This document shows, in pieces, positions 34,568-46,791 of a DNA stretch of 64,000 nucleotides (positions within the stretch are counted from its first letter, which is position 1; each line of letters begins with the position of its first letter). The position numbers were made by a program, and so were the translations under genes. This stretch comes from Macrotrachela quadricornifera (Eukaryota; Rotifera; Eurotatoria; Philodinida; Philodinidae). Under the pieces are notes generated by a model. The model made no database searches, had not been told where the DNA came from, and saw nothing but the letters and a program-made list of their open reading frames with translations. The stretch spans positions 1,359,873 to 1,423,872 of the forward strand of contig JAJEKB010021880.1 in the NCBI GenBank assembly GCA_022393335.1. Reading direction: 5' to 3'.

Positions 34568-36068
34568 AATTCCGCTTTCCAGGAAATTCCAAAAGTAACC
34601 ATAGAACAATTGGTGTGGAAATTTATTCGAACGACTTGTCACATCATTTTGGAAGATCCGTCTAATTGGCAAAATAACATAGAACTGAAGCTGATATCTA
34701 AGTTAGAGTTGGATTGGGTTAGGTTGGGTTAAGTGGAAATTCATTTTAATATAGGCACATAAAGGGTGAGCCAAAAGTCTTGGTCGTTCTCAGAAAAAAT
34801 GTTCGTTCTTCCTTATAGTAAATCCAAAAATGCTCAAACTTTGGTATCTCATCTCTTGTAAGTAGGCGAATATTATCCCAAAGTTTCATGTTTCTACCCC
34901 TTATTATAAGAGAGATACATAGGGTAACGTTTTAGAATTTTTTTTATTTCTCAAAATAATAGTTGGCGCATAATACATGTAGATTAACCATTTTTCTCTT
35001 TCAGTTTTTCACCATTTAATGTGCTCTATTAAGAAAACAAAATATACCACAAGATGCAGTATGAAAAGCTCTACACTCTATACAACAATGTATATTCTAA
35101 ATGTGTAATTTTTGTTGTCAAAAACAGCGAAACTTTGGGCGCTCAGTTTTTTTGCAATGGCAAAAATTAATCGTACATAGTTTCGCTTTTTCTGACAACA
35201 AAAATTACACATTTAGAATATATATTGTTGTGTAGATTGTAGAGCTTTTCATGCTGCATCTTGTGGTATATTTTGTTTTTTTAATAGAGCACATTAAATG
35301 GTGAAAAACTGAAAGAGAAAAATGGTTAATTTACATGTAAAAAATTCTAAAACGTTACCCTATGTATCTCTCTTATAATAAGGAGTAGAAACATGAAACT
35401 TTGGGATAACGTTCGTCTACTTACAAGAAATGAGATACCAAAGTTTGAGCATTTTTGGACTTACTATAAGGAAGAACGAACATTTTTTCTGAGAACGACC
35501 AAGACTTTTGGCTCACCCTTTATGTGTAATACTTGAAACTTGAATTCAACTATTCAACCATTCACACATGATCAATAGGTGATAGCTATAGGAACATGGG
35601 TGCATAACAAGCAAAAAACAAAGACACCTTCATGGCAGATCAGAAGACAAAGAGAGAGTCTTTATGTCAAAATACCGCAGGACCCACAATGCGCTTCGAA
35701 GCAGCGCGTGAGTCCGAGGAAGGAGTAGGCGCTATTGCCGCGAAGCACTCAGGTAGGGTAATAATTGAAGTAATACTTGACTACTTAAATTCAAATTTCA
35801 AGTTTGACACTACTGAATATAGTATACCTGTATATTATTTCCTATATTAAAGTGAATTTTCACCCAACCCAACCCAAGACTCAATAGTTTATTATATCTA
35901 TATATCATTTTCTATATTAAAATGAATTTCCACTTAACCCAACCGAATCCAACCCAAACTCTATAATATCATATATCTGTATATCATTTCCTATATTAAA
36001 ATGAATTTCCCAATATATCTTGAGACAAAGTGATGCTGAAAATTTTGAATTTCCTGGAAAGCGGAATT
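34568..36068. mobile_element. 1.5-kb TA-flanked inverted-repeat element interrupting the GPCR
   Basis: The left end AAATTCCGCTTTCCAGGAAA and the reverse complement of the right end are identical for about 20 bp; TA lies outside at 34566-34567 and 36069-36070. A subterminal block containing GGTTGGGTTAAGTGG and AAATTCATTTTAATATAG occurs once near the left end and in about three diverged tandem copies, inverted, at 35840-36010. No transposase was found, so it is non-autonomous. It carries another element at 34756-35526. A weak frame at 35632-35850 has no recognisable domain. Confidence 0.75.
34756..35526. mobile_element. Nested 771-bp palindrome, probable snapback MITE
   Basis: Arms starting CACATAAAGGGTGAGCC are near-perfect reverse complements from the ends to a short centre near 35150. 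The left arm has about 30 extra bases near 34950. With TA at each end, the terminal repeat would begin AAGGGTGAGCCAAAAGTC. It is inserted inside the larger 34568-36068 element and has no coding capacity. Confidence 0.85.
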
Positions 36069-36114
36069 TACCCTACCCTCGGTATGATATATATCACAAA
36101 ATTGAATGACATTA

Positions 36115-36370
36115 TTTTGATCTGAGTATTGCCCACAGGGAGATCCATTTGTGAGTAGAATGCCCTGAAAATTTCAGCTCAAAAGAATGTCTCCTTCTCA
36201 AGATATTAAATTTTCAAAAAGCAGAAAATTCTAGCATCTGTCGTGAGTTACAAATGATTTTTGGAACTTTAATGTCTTGAGAAGGAAACATCCTTTTGAG
36301 CTGAAATTTTCCGAGCTTTCTACTTACCAATAGACCTCTCCGTGAGCAATATCTCAGGTCGATACAACGT
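36115..36370. repeat. Imperfect hairpin of about 255 bp
   Basis: GAAAATTTCAGCTCAAAAG and CCTTCTCAAGA in the left arm reappear as complements near 36265-36315, and weaker pairing extends outward. The core phrase also occurs at about 24361, suggesting a dispersed repeat family. Confidence 0.65.
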
Positions 36371-37199
36371 CGTTCGATTTTTTGGTATATAACATGCATA
36401 GGCTAAAATCTCGATTAAATGTCTATAGCTCTGGACAGAAGATCTACGGGCACGTATCCTTTTGAGCTTTTTTCATACCCTAATGGGGTCTACCTTATGC
36501 ACAGAGTTCGAACTCAAAAACGATTTGACAGTTGAAAAGGTTCCTTCGTCAGTCACTCGACTTACACCTCCATCTATGTACAGATATTAATACCTGTACA
36601 CAAATATTGACATGCTTTTTCTCGTGTCTTTCTTTTTCTTTTGCGAACAACACATACGAAAAAAAGGAAAGAGAAAGAAACGAAACGAAAGAAAAAGAAA
36701 ATTATTTCGATATTCTGTTTTGAAAAATAATTTGCTCTCCATTCTATATTTTATACGTTTATTTGCCTTTTTCTTTTCATTCTGTATAATTAAAAAAATT
36801 ATTATGCATTCGTCCAATACATTCTTTTTACACTAAGAATAAATGTACATCCAAGTATGTGCGCTGTTTCAATCATGTAAGATTAAATGTGCATAATGTA
36901 TCCTTCTGTTCAAAATAAGTTATAAACTTAATTTTTTCAATTATATTATAGATACATCTTCAATTACTTAACCTATTCTGAAATTTTGAGTCTTATCGAA
37001 AGAGAAATTGCTGAGAAAAGTACAAATATCTCACGTGCTCATATTGCAGTGTAACAAAAAAATAAGTTTTGATAAAGCCATTTTGTTGCGAATGATATTT
37101 TTCAAAACAAACTACATATTCGGAATCAGTGTCAAATTCTGAATAAATGGTTTATTTTTCTCTACTAAAAAATGAATTTAAGATTTTATCTACTACATG
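36371..37199. other. No supported gene
   Basis: Contains a pyrimidine-rich then purine-rich stretch (36610-36705) that gives spurious open frames on both strands. No gene seen. Confidence 0.5.
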
Positions 37200-37410
37200 G
37201 AGAGGTGTCATATTTCCAGAGTGTCGGGCATGCTGGAGAAGTGTAGGGAGATGCGAGAGAAGTGCAATGTAAGAGATAGGAGAGAAGCATAGTGAGATCT
37301 ACGAGAAGCGTAGAGAGATGTGAGATATGCCACATTTCCTCTCCGCCCTCACCCTCACTCAGAGAAATGTGCTGTGTGTCTCTCCCTCACCCTCACCCTC
37401 TAGAGGGTCA
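37200..37410. repeat. Purine-rich degenerate repeat ending in CCCTCA repeats
   Basis: Diverged copies of GAGAAGYGTAGRGAGAT are followed by CCCTCACCCTCA runs at about 37345-37400. It is GC-richer than its surroundings. The CCCTCA motif recurs at 6913-6929 and 44633-44705. Confidence 0.55.
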
Positions 37411-39250
37411 CAAAAAGTTTAAGAATTCTGAACTTCACATAAGAAAAACGATGAGTTTAAATGACATAATGATTTCTTTATTTCAAATATTAACAGAATA
37501 TGTATAGATTTACTGAGAAGATTGTCAATGCCTGAAAAAAACTCGCTTTGATTAGCCAAAAACTGTCGCTCATCTCGGATCGGGTTACGAAAAATTGACC
37601 CATGTCGGACACTGCTATACACTGTTAATTTTGTAGTGCCTATACGAATTTGCTGAGAATTTTCAACGAGTGTCCATATGTATTCGTGAAGGAATTTCTA
37701 CTCTCCTGAAAATCCTATAACTTTCTCAAAAGTCGATTTTCAAAAAAGTAGAATTTTAAAAAGTTTGCAGTGTATCCTCATGGGTAGACCGTTATGCCTA
37801 TACTACCATGGATATATCACTATGCGTATAACCCTATGAATATATCGCTATATAAGCTAAAAAAAAGTCAGATAAGATATGAAAAATTACATGTGCATAC
37901 GATAACAAACATTATCATATTTTTTTGACGGTCAAAACTAATCGGTCTGCAAAAAAACGAGGTTTCATGTTGCATCATATAGTAAACTAATTATATTGTA
38001 AAATCGAATTTCAAGTCAGATGTTGTCCAAAATCAGCATTTTGCTTTTCCTGAATGAAAAAGTTTCAAGTTCAATAATCTCTGATTTGATCACAATTTAA
38101 TAGTAGTAATTAAAAGATCGTCAATCAATCGCGATTAATCTTTTAGACCTAGGCAATACTGACGATATGGGAATGTATGAGATATTTTTATATGAGAGAG
38201 AAACGTCAAGCTTAGAATATCAACATTGCAATTAATTATTGCTGATCTGGTCAACATCAAAAGTTTATGATGTATCCTCATTCATATGATTTCAAAGCTC
38301 GAGAATTTATTATACGAGATTTTTAATTTTCAATTATATTAAGTACCTATTAAGCGTTGTAGAGACGCTTATGAGGAATGACATAAATTTGGTGAAAAGA
38401 AAAAAAACCGAAGATAAATTGTGTCGAAAAAAAAGTATCGAATATGCTTTTTATTCAGGTTCGGCACATTCTTTCATCAACAGTGCATGAATAATCTGTA
38501 GCAGCATTCATATCTTGCACTTATACATGAATGGTGTGTGCTAGAGGCGAATTAATAGCAATTTCATATTTTTATTTTGGATGTGTTCTATTTTCATCGA
38601 TTTGTCGTTCTCTTCAATGTGTACTAATATTAATTATAAAAAACGTGTTAAAGAGATTCATTATTATTTTTCTCTCACTGCATACGATGTTTATCCTTGA
38701 TGTCGAGTGTGTGTATGACTTTGTAATTGGTTTCATAAAAATATTTCTCTTATCTCTGACATTCGAGCAGTAAGAGCATCTTTAAATGGCAGAAAAAGTT
38801 AATCTGCCAAAAGCGGTTCATGCAATGGTTCTTGTATAAATATTACTTAATTTATTTATGCTAATAATATTTTAGAAAATATCAAAAGTTATTCGAAATT
38901 TGCACCTGAATCGTCACATACCTTGCTCATCCAACTCAATATTAAAAATCTCTAACTCAAACAATAAAAGAGTCAATAATAAACTCAGATTACTGTGGAT
39001 CAAAACGAAAAGCAACAATTCAAAGAACAAATGACATCAATACCAAGTAAATCTTTGTAGATGAGTTTTAAGAGGCTATTTTCACAAAAATTTGATTAAT
39101 ATCCAATATTCTGAATAATAGAGTCTGACAACTAAGCTATCAAATAGAAGTTATTTCTAAAACTATATCTCTTTTATAAATAAATGCTCGACAGAAAAAC
39201 GATCCTCTTCCGATATACTATCTTTAGTCAAAGAAGATTTTGCCCATACA
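37411..39250. other. No supported gene
   Basis: AT-rich DNA. A frame at 38531-38773 is hydrophobic but unrecognised and has no splice or start support. Confidence 0.45.
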
Positions 39251-39258
39251 CTGGTCAT

Positions 39259-39905
39259 ACTGAAAGCTCCATTGAAGCTTCAAAGCCTTTCTCTGCAAAT
39301 CCTTTATTAATAAAAGAGATTCAACTTTAGAAATCAATTTTCCTTTGACTATTTTGTCAATCTCAAAAGGCTTCAGTATGACCCTATGACATCGATTTTT
39401 TATTAAAACCGCCGGTTACCGCCGGTTTCTTCAAAAACGGTCAGTTAGAATCGGTTTTCCATTTTAAGTCTATCTTTTATTGATTTTTCTACTAATTCGT
39501 TAGCAAATATCGTCAGAATGTTCGTTTTTATCGAAAAAATCAGTTTATTACATCTGAGAACATGTTATACAAAAATCCTTAAAATTGATCACTATAGGTT
39601 AGATTATAACTAATAACTATTTTTCACAGCGCCATCTTTTATTATACTCAAACTCCAAAATTAAGCAGAATTAAGCGATGTGGCTAGTGCCAGCGGCTTC
39701 AGCATGCTTACAAATACAGGGAGGCGTGATTTCGACTAAAATCGGACAACTTTTTAAGAATAAAAAAATATTTGTTCAGTTGGAAATGAAAAAATACATA
39801 GAAAAAGAACCGCGGTTAACCGCGTTTGACTGCGGTAAGCGGAACGGTCAAGCGCTCAGTTAACCGGACGGTATAACGCGGTTAACCGACGGTTTTGAAG
39901 CGGTT
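39259..39905. repeat. Inverted short repeats and a CGGTTAACCG-rich cluster
   Basis: GGTCATACTGAA near 39259 recurs inverted near 39380. From 39405 to 39445 and again from 39805 to 39900, CCGGTT/AACCGG motifs occur in both orientations, GC-rich islands bounding an AT-rich middle. The layout resembles a hAT-type MITE with subterminal binding-site arrays, but I could not find matching target duplications. Confidence 0.45.
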
Positions 39906-40556
39906 TGAATCACATGGGACGCTCTTCTGGTTAGAATTGATTCCTTGATATTCTTGACGGTGTTTACTCCCAACTTTTTCTCTTCGTCACATCTTTGGAT
40001 CTGCGTTTTAGCCAAACATTCGAATTCCGTTGTCATAGAATATCCATTAATAATACCACCTTGCAAATATTTATAAAAGAATAGGTATGGATCAGCTTGC
40101 ACTTTCTACGATCTGTACTAGTGTGCCATTGTGAAAAAAACAGGGCTTCCTGGGGTACTTTGGATCAAAATGTTCAAAATTTATTTCATTTTTGTTCGTT
40201 CTCAGTCATGTTATATAATGGACAAGTGATTTTTGGAGAAGGATTAGTACAAACCCTCCTCTATCTTTTGTTGGAAGAATTTCTGAAAAACTATGAAACG
40301 GGACAAAGTAATAGTACATATAATGAAAATATAGAAGTGTATAGGGATAGAAATTTGCACAGATTACTCCCTACTTCCTCCCCACACAAATAGTAATAGA
40401 CAAGCCGCATCAGCCTCCCACTCCACAACATACATCATAGTATTTTCTCATTTACAATACAAGTAAATACGTAGTTAGATCGTGTTTCGCATTTTAATTC
40501 CGTTGGGATTGCGCCAACCACTTTATTATCAAGAATTATTTGATATTTTCATTCAG
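39906..40556. other. Probable upstream exons or intron of the following gene
   Basis: A frame at 40097-40393 and a Pro-rich phrase near 40395-40440 may include an upstream exon of the gene ending at 40843. No donor with the needed phase was found, so no join is proposed. Confidence 0.35.
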
Positions 40557-40843
40557 GCACAAGAGGAACTCTATTATCAAATAATGCACCATCGTCTACT
40601 ACTAATTCAGATCGTAATCATTTTACTGGAGGTACTCGTGGTTGGCTTGTTCTCATTCTTTTTGTTCTTGGTGCTGTTAGCGGTTGTGTTGGTTTAATTC
40701 TTGGTGGTGGCCGTGCTCGTATCTTTCCTAGTATTAGTCTCACGAGTGCTTATATTTGTTTTGCTATTACTGGTATTGCTTTTGTTAGTATTCCTCTGAT
40801 GTTTTGTGTTTGGGCACTTTTCATCAAGAAAAGGGATTTTTGA
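40557..40843 (+). CDS. Terminal exon of a small two-helix membrane protein
   Basis: Follows an ATTTTCATTCAG acceptor and stays open for 95 codons to TGA at 40841. It starts with a Ser/Thr/Asn-rich polar stretch, then two hydrophobic segments: WLVLILFVLGAVSGCVGLIL and YICFAITGIAFVSIPLMFCV. A short basic tail (KKRDF) follows. The first bases complete a split codon, so an upstream exon ending in phase 1 is required but was not located. No family was recognised. The overlapping frame at 40482-40697 reads through the acceptor and is less likely. Confidence 0.5.
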
Positions 40844-42099
40844 CTCTTATGCTTCGAAACGTGCTTTTATTGTATGGAAGTACTTATAAATCATTTAAAA
40901 AGTCATCTTTCAGAAAATAAACTAGATTTTGGAAACTAAACTTTTCTGCAAAAGTCGTAGAATCTTCTCAGTAAATAAAAACATCATATTCATAATCAAT
41001 GTCATCAATTACCCCCGATCTCCTTCAGATCTCGGGAGGATACTTTGATGCATCTTCCTATGATAAAAACTCAACTTTGATATTTTTTCGAAACATTGGT
41101 TTTTCGAAAGGAGAGATGAGGAGGTGGGAGTTCTTAAAAGATATGCGATAAGTGTTTATTCTTTATCGAGTTATGAATCACTTGGTTGGATGATGCGTGG
41201 TTTTCCAGAAATACATTTCTCTTCTAAAAACGAATGAACCGTTATCCTGTCTATATCAGCAGCAGTAATTTCATTAGATACAAGCTTTTGCATTATTTGC
41301 ATTTTCTTTTGTGATACGAAAATATTTGGTGAGAGTACGAATCAGTTGCGATTTGTTCATATCATCGCATCCATATATGCACATAGTGAGCTAATCATTG
41401 TTCTCACCAGAAAACATTATATATTTCGGAGGAGCGTGATATATTTTATAAAGATACCTGTGCGACATCGTTGGGTGTTACCATCAAGATGACCTGTTAT
41501 TATCATAAAAGATCTCATTGTTCTCTATTCTTTGTAAATTCATGAATGATACTTTTCTGAGTAAGAAAACCAGTTGTAACTAGGATCAATAGAAGAATTG
41601 AAGAATAGTATTCAAACTTTTTTCTGTTATTCCGGTCAATAATTCCAGTCGCCAAATCCGGTAGAACACAGTGATTTTTCGCGTCAATTTTGACCATTTT
41701 CGTCGCAGAATATGCATGAACCGTTCGAAAATACGCACGAAATTGGAAGCAGTATTCCGATCGGAAAGTTACTATACGCGGCACCATCGCTTTCCAGAAC
41801 TTACCGTCTGTATCTAGACACTATTTTGTTCGATTCTCTTGTTTTCTCGACTTACGGTTGACATATCTAAATTTTCAAATGAGGTTCACGGATAGGAGTG
41901 ACACTTTTATCTTCTTTTTACTTTTAAAAAGGAAATAAAAGAAAAGGAAAGTTTCTACTTTCTCAGACGATCGATCTGGCATCCGGGTCTTACTGAGTTC
42001 TATATGATCCCATCAGAACCTAACAAAATCCGATAGTATCTTGTATGATTGCGTCAGAATTCGGGTGATAGAATCGCTCACGGATTCCTACTCTAAAAA
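40844..42099. other. No supported gene
   Basis: AT-rich DNA with no recognisable protein, RNA gene or strong repeat. Confidence 0.5.
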
Positions 42100-42450
42100 A
42101 AAAAGTGTTGCACAACTATTTTTGATTCTGCAGTACGTACAGAACCAATTCATAGTGCTGTATGATAGTACGAAACTCTGCAAGGTTTCGATCCATAATC
42201 ATGAACTATAAAACATTCTCTACTCAAAAATGCAGAACTAAAGTGGTTCCGTCCAAAAATACTGTATTGTAAAAGGTCCTCTTTCTAGAAATGCTAAACC
42301 AAGGAGGTTCTACCCAATAATATCGAACCTCAAATGATTCTCCTCAATAATGCTGAACCTTGTAAGATTCTGTCAGTTGTGCAGAATTCAGCAAGATTTC
42401 TCAGCCAAAATATGGAACTATAAAAGAGTTTGACAGAGAAAATATAGTCC
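42100..42450. repeat. Degenerate tandem repeat, roughly 45-50 bp period
   Basis: About seven weakly conserved units each contain a phrase like AATGCTGAACC followed by a TTCT-type spacer. Period and copy number are approximate. Confidence 0.5.
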
Positions 42451-43034
42451 ATCATACAGAGTGTTTCCTAAGTCTCGAAGCGTGTCGAAAATAAGTTCTC
42501 ATGTAAACAGAAAGTGTTCTTGAACCTAATGTTTTTATATGAGATTTGAGTACTCGTGATGCTCCGTTTTAAATGGCGTTTTATTAGATGATATCTTCTC
42601 TTACAGTAATAAAAATCTAACCATAAGAATGTAACAATAGATTTTTTGAAATCGATCAGCAATATATTTTGTTAAAAAAAAACATTCTTGTTTATAAATA
42701 CATATATTAGTTTAATTACATAAAAATCTGATTTAACTATCACGTATATATGTCGCAGTTAGTTAGAGAATTTAGTTGAGATTAGAGTTGATAGAAATAT
42801 GAAAATAATATCTATATCTATTCTTTTATTCTATAGAGAAAAAAATAGAATTCACGAATGTATAAATAATTAGCTTAAATAAAATAGATATGTTATATTT
42901 TTTTATAAAAGACAAATTAAAAATATGAATGATTTACAATTTATTATTGGGTTAAAGAGATGTTTATATTGAATATAAGGTAAAAATAATATGTTGGTTA
43001 TTTATATTTGTTCACTTATATAGTTGTTTTCTTG

Positions 43035-43300
43035 ATCAACGGGACATATGGGACATTAAAATTTGTATTAGATAAAAAAATTAATTTTTTTTTCTCATAA
43101 GATAGATAGATTTTTTTCTAGCCGGGACATGTGGGACATTTGTATTAGAGAAAAAACAGATTTTCTTTTTTCTTATTGTAGATTTTTTTCTAGGCGGAAC
43201 ATGCGAGACATTGAAATTTCTTTCGTTCTGTATTTAGAAGAAGATTTTTGCTACCTATTTTTTTCTATTACGGGACATTGAGACATTGACATAATGAAGT
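43035..43300. repeat. Tandem minisatellite with GGGACAT motif
   Basis: Four diverged units, the first three with CGGGACATGTGGGACATT-like cores followed by TTTCTAG-type T-rich spacers. The period is about 70-95 bp. Confidence 0.65.
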
Positions 43301-44390
43301 ATTTTTCTTTCTCTTTTTCTTTCTCTTTTTAAAAACTAACTTGCTGCAGTTTTAATTTAAGGTACAGGTTAGACTGCTTCCAAATATTTTAATTTATAGA
43401 AATATATGTTTGTACACATAGAATAGATGTTTGCGACGCATAAATTATATGAATGAATTATAAATTACTCCTCACCAAATTTTTAGAAAATAGAAGGTTA
43501 TGTAAAATATTTTTTTATTGACTCTCGAGCAGCGAGCTGATGAAAATGGCGACATAGATTGGAAAGAGAAATACAGCAATTGAGTTTTATGAACATCTTT
43601 TTTTAATGCTCCTTGAAATCATAATGAATTTTCAATAGTTTAGACGGAATGATTCCGAGCAGGGTTGAAAAAAGGCAGCGAATAAAATTGTTTACTGAAA
43701 TAAATATTTCCATGAAATTTGATAAGTTAAATATGAAATAACTTAATTAAAAAAGTTATCATAGCAATATTACTAAATCTTTGTTACGTAGGAACGAACC
43801 TCCCAGTCAAACGTGAGAGTCAGATAAACGCGTGTATTTGCAAAAAATATCTTAAAACTTGCATCGGCCTGCAAAAAATTTTTTAAATCATCATAGGCAT
43901 GCATTATCATGCAAGTTATATGAAATATTTTCACTTTTTGCATGTAAATACAAAACATAAATACACGCGTGGAGTTGCGTTTTGTAACTACATGGACAGA
44001 AACACAAATTTTTAAATAAAAAGTGCGAGATTGTGCATGAAAATGCTAAAACGTTATTTGCGTGTACTTGCAAAATAGTGAGATAGTCTCTAAAACTTGT
44101 ATGTTAACGCAAAAGAAATGTATTTATGAAAACTAATACTGAATTGATTCTGCGTTGACATGCGAAGTTTTTCCTACTTTATACTCTACATGTCCCTTCT
44201 TGCAAGAATTTAGTTTTTCTATCGAAACGTATTTATTTATTTCCTATAAAAATTGACACGATCTTCTTATAGCTATATTATATTTACCTAAAAAACTTCA
44301 CTTTTTAAAATTCTTTATTACTGTTACACTCAAATGTGAAAGAAATAAAATTAGACTTTTTTGATTGATTAATTATATTGGTTAAACCAA
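43301..44390. other. No supported gene
   Basis: AT-rich DNA. CGCGTGTATTT near 43829 recurs inverted near 43975, giving a weak hairpin. Confidence 0.4.
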
Positions 44391-44431
44391 TTTTTTAAAA
44401 TTTGAAATCAATTGATTTCAAATTTAAAAAA
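44391..44431. repeat. Short AT palindrome centred on CAATTG
   Basis: A 41-bp sequence that is perfectly self-complementary around CAATTG at 44409-44414 except for one unpaired A in the left arm. It contains no G or C beyond the CAATTG core and one GAAATC/GATTTC pair. It could be a cruciform or a chance AT palindrome. Confidence 0.7.
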
Positions 44432-44632
44432 TCAAAAAATTAAAAATATCTGATTTCGAATGTTTAATCCTTGAATTGATGTTTTGAACAGCAGAGATTA
44501 AAAATTTGATGATGCATTTTTTTTTATTTTTCTGATATTTTTGAATGAATTAATTTTTTTGATTAAACTGGTTTTATTTATTTAAGATTGATTCTAAACC
44601 GAAAAATCTATTTTTCCACCTTAGTTAGATTT

Positions 44633-44705
44633 TGAGGGTGAGAGTGTGAGAGGGTATGGGTGAGGGGTGTGAGGGTGACGGTGACTATCTACTTCTCACC
44701 CTCAA
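44633..44705. repeat. G-rich GAGGGTGAG run with inverted ends
   Basis: Starts TTTGAGGGTGAGAGTG and ends with the near complement CTTCTCACCCTCAAG, with GGGTGAGGGGTGTGAGGG between. It may form a quadruplex or hairpin. It shares its core motif with the repeats at 6913 and 37345. Confidence 0.6.
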
Positions 44706-45782
44706 GATATTTCAGGATTGCGAACAATGTTTCCTGAGTCAGTATTGAAAAGTGAATATTTTCTTAAATTCTGTTGTCAAAGGGTTCAGGAATATATGGT
44801 TCTGTGTGTATCTTAAGAAACTATCATAGAATCCCAGGTTCCCAGGAATGGGAGCACTCATGGTGTTTTGAGTTCTCGATAAGGAAATCCAGAACTGGCA
44901 ATCCTATGCATGTTTGATTAGAAGGATCTTATTTAATTTTTTAGCTTTTTTACTTTATTAATATTTTGTTTAGCACATCAATAAAAGTCCTGCCTACTTT
45001 GCCCATCGCTTTTTTCTGACACCAGCGAAGTTTGCCTATTGGTTAATAAATTCTGGTTGTGCACAATGATTCATGCAATTTTTCCTTTCGTCATGACATT
45101 TTCTGTTTTGTGAAACCTTCTCATCGATGTAAACATTTTGACATTTTGTAAATTGAGATTGGTATTCATCAATTTTATGCTTTTTGACCTATTGGTTAAT
45201 TATATTTGACATCTAACTATTCATCATAGTAATTTAACACCGATCGAAAATGAAAACAACAATTTTCCTACGTTTTTTCAGTTAATGATGCGTGTCTATT
45301 CAAACATTATTTCATCATTATCATTGATGCGTGACGAAAAAGAAACATTTGATAAAACATTATTGAAAGAAAATTTAATATATTGTGAAATCGACGACTC
45401 TATATAATGGCAGAATATGTCGCAAAATCTAGAAAAAAGCGTTCACAGCAATCACTGCGACATGGCGAAATTCCTCGAAATTCATATGATCTTAAATGAT
45501 AGGTGGTTTCGGAGCACCCACATGCGATTATGTACCCTGTGCGAAACGTCGTATCACCCACACCCTATCCGACACTACTAAAACAGTTCTACTCGTAGTT
45601 TGGATTTTGTAAATTGAAATTCCTTGAAATCTCATATGGGCTTCAAATTCATAAAATTCAGTTAGCACTCCAATGGCTGAACCATAAAGTGTAGAATTGA
45701 TTTTGCTTCACCCACAATCACTTGATTTTTCTAAAATTTTCTGTTTCTAGATCGTTTTTTCTAGATTTTGCAACAATACCTA
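44706..45782. other. No supported gene; 5' flank of the NADAR gene
   Basis: AT-rich spacer with repeated CCTATTGGTTAAT phrases at about 45033 and 45188. Two TTTCTAG sequences just before the NADAR ATG could be acceptors of a 5' UTR intron. Confidence 0.45.
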
Positions 45783-46232
45783 ATGGCACATGCGCCTATT
45801 TACTTTTATGATCTTGATGAACCATATGGTGAATTTAGTAACTTTTATGCTGCTCCAATCGAATTAGATGGATATATTTGGCCAACTAGTGAACATTATT
45901 TTCAAGCACAAAAATTTATTTTTCATGAAAAAAATTTTCAACATATCTTAAAATTAGCTACTCCTCGAGAAATATTTGACTATGCCCAAGCTCATAGATC
46001 TTTAGTACGACCTGACTGGGCAGATATCAAAGATGAAGTTATGTATAAAGCATGTAAGGCGAAATTTACACAACATTGGAAACTTAAACAATTATTATTA
46101 TCAACTGGTCATCGTACTTTAGTTGAACATACAAAAAATGATTCCTATTGGGGAGATGGAGGAGATGGAAGTGGAAAAAATCAATTAGGAACCACTTTAA
46201 TGCACGTTAGACATAATATTAGAGATCATTAA
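45783..46232 (+). CDS. NADAR/YbiA-family protein (ADP-ribose-type N-glycosidase fold)
   Basis: A complete single-exon frame of 149 residues from ATG at 45783 to TAA at 46230, the usual size for the family. Hallmarks are DLDEPYGEFSNFYAAPIEL, GYIWPTSEHYFQAQKF, MYKACKAKFTQHWKLKQLLL and NDSYWGDGGDGSGKNQLG, in the family order with the Trp/Glu/Phe-rich active-site segments intact. Known members cleave N-glycosidic bonds in riboflavin-pathway intermediates or remove ADP-ribose from guanine; which applies here cannot be read from sequence. No signal peptide is seen, so it is probably cytosolic or nuclear. The family is common in bacteria and phages and patchy in animals, so horizontal origin is possible. 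Codon use is AT-rich like its surroundings. An ADP-ribosyltransferase-family relic lies 560 bp downstream on the same strand. Confidence 0.92.
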   Translation: MAHAPIYFYDLDEPYGEFSNFYAAPIELDGYIWPTSEHYFQAQKFIFHEKNFQHILKLATPREIFDYAQAHRSLVRPDWADIKDEVMYKACKAKFTQHWKLKQLLLSTGHRTLVEHTKNDSYWGDGGDGSGKNQLGTTLMHVRHNIRDH

Positions 46233-46791
46233 AAGATTTATTAAATATAAATACTTAAACATTCTGCTTTTTAATACTACTAACCATTTTTATATAAAAA
46301 TATTATATTTATTTCTCACATGAACACATAAATAACAGAACGAAAACAATCTAATAAAACCCATACAATTAATCATAAATATCTCTACATATAAACTAAG
46401 ACATATAGTTTATCTGTATGTTACTTCATTTCAAATGATGAAGATAACCGAGCATTAAAAATATATTTAATATAACGTAATAAAAAAAAAGAAAATCTTA
46501 ATTATTTCAATCAGAAGCAAAAAATACTCAAATTATTTTTAGAATATTGTTTTTTTCAGTGCTACATTGTGAAATTCGTTTTTTCTTTTCGGTTAAAATG
46601 TGTCAATGCGTATAATGATATTCATTGCCATGGTAATATAAACGAGCGCCCTAACTTTATTTTCTATTTCTTGCACAATTATATTGAAAGATGTTGCCAA
46701 AGAAAAAGAAAAAATACACTCCAAGTGCATATATTAGTCAAAATAAAAACGAACTTTTCTCTTCATTTTTAGTTCGTACATAGCCGTTGTG

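Noticed and set aside
36532..36836. Overlapping frames on both strands
   Set aside because: They arise from a pyrimidine run followed by a purine run; no codon structure.
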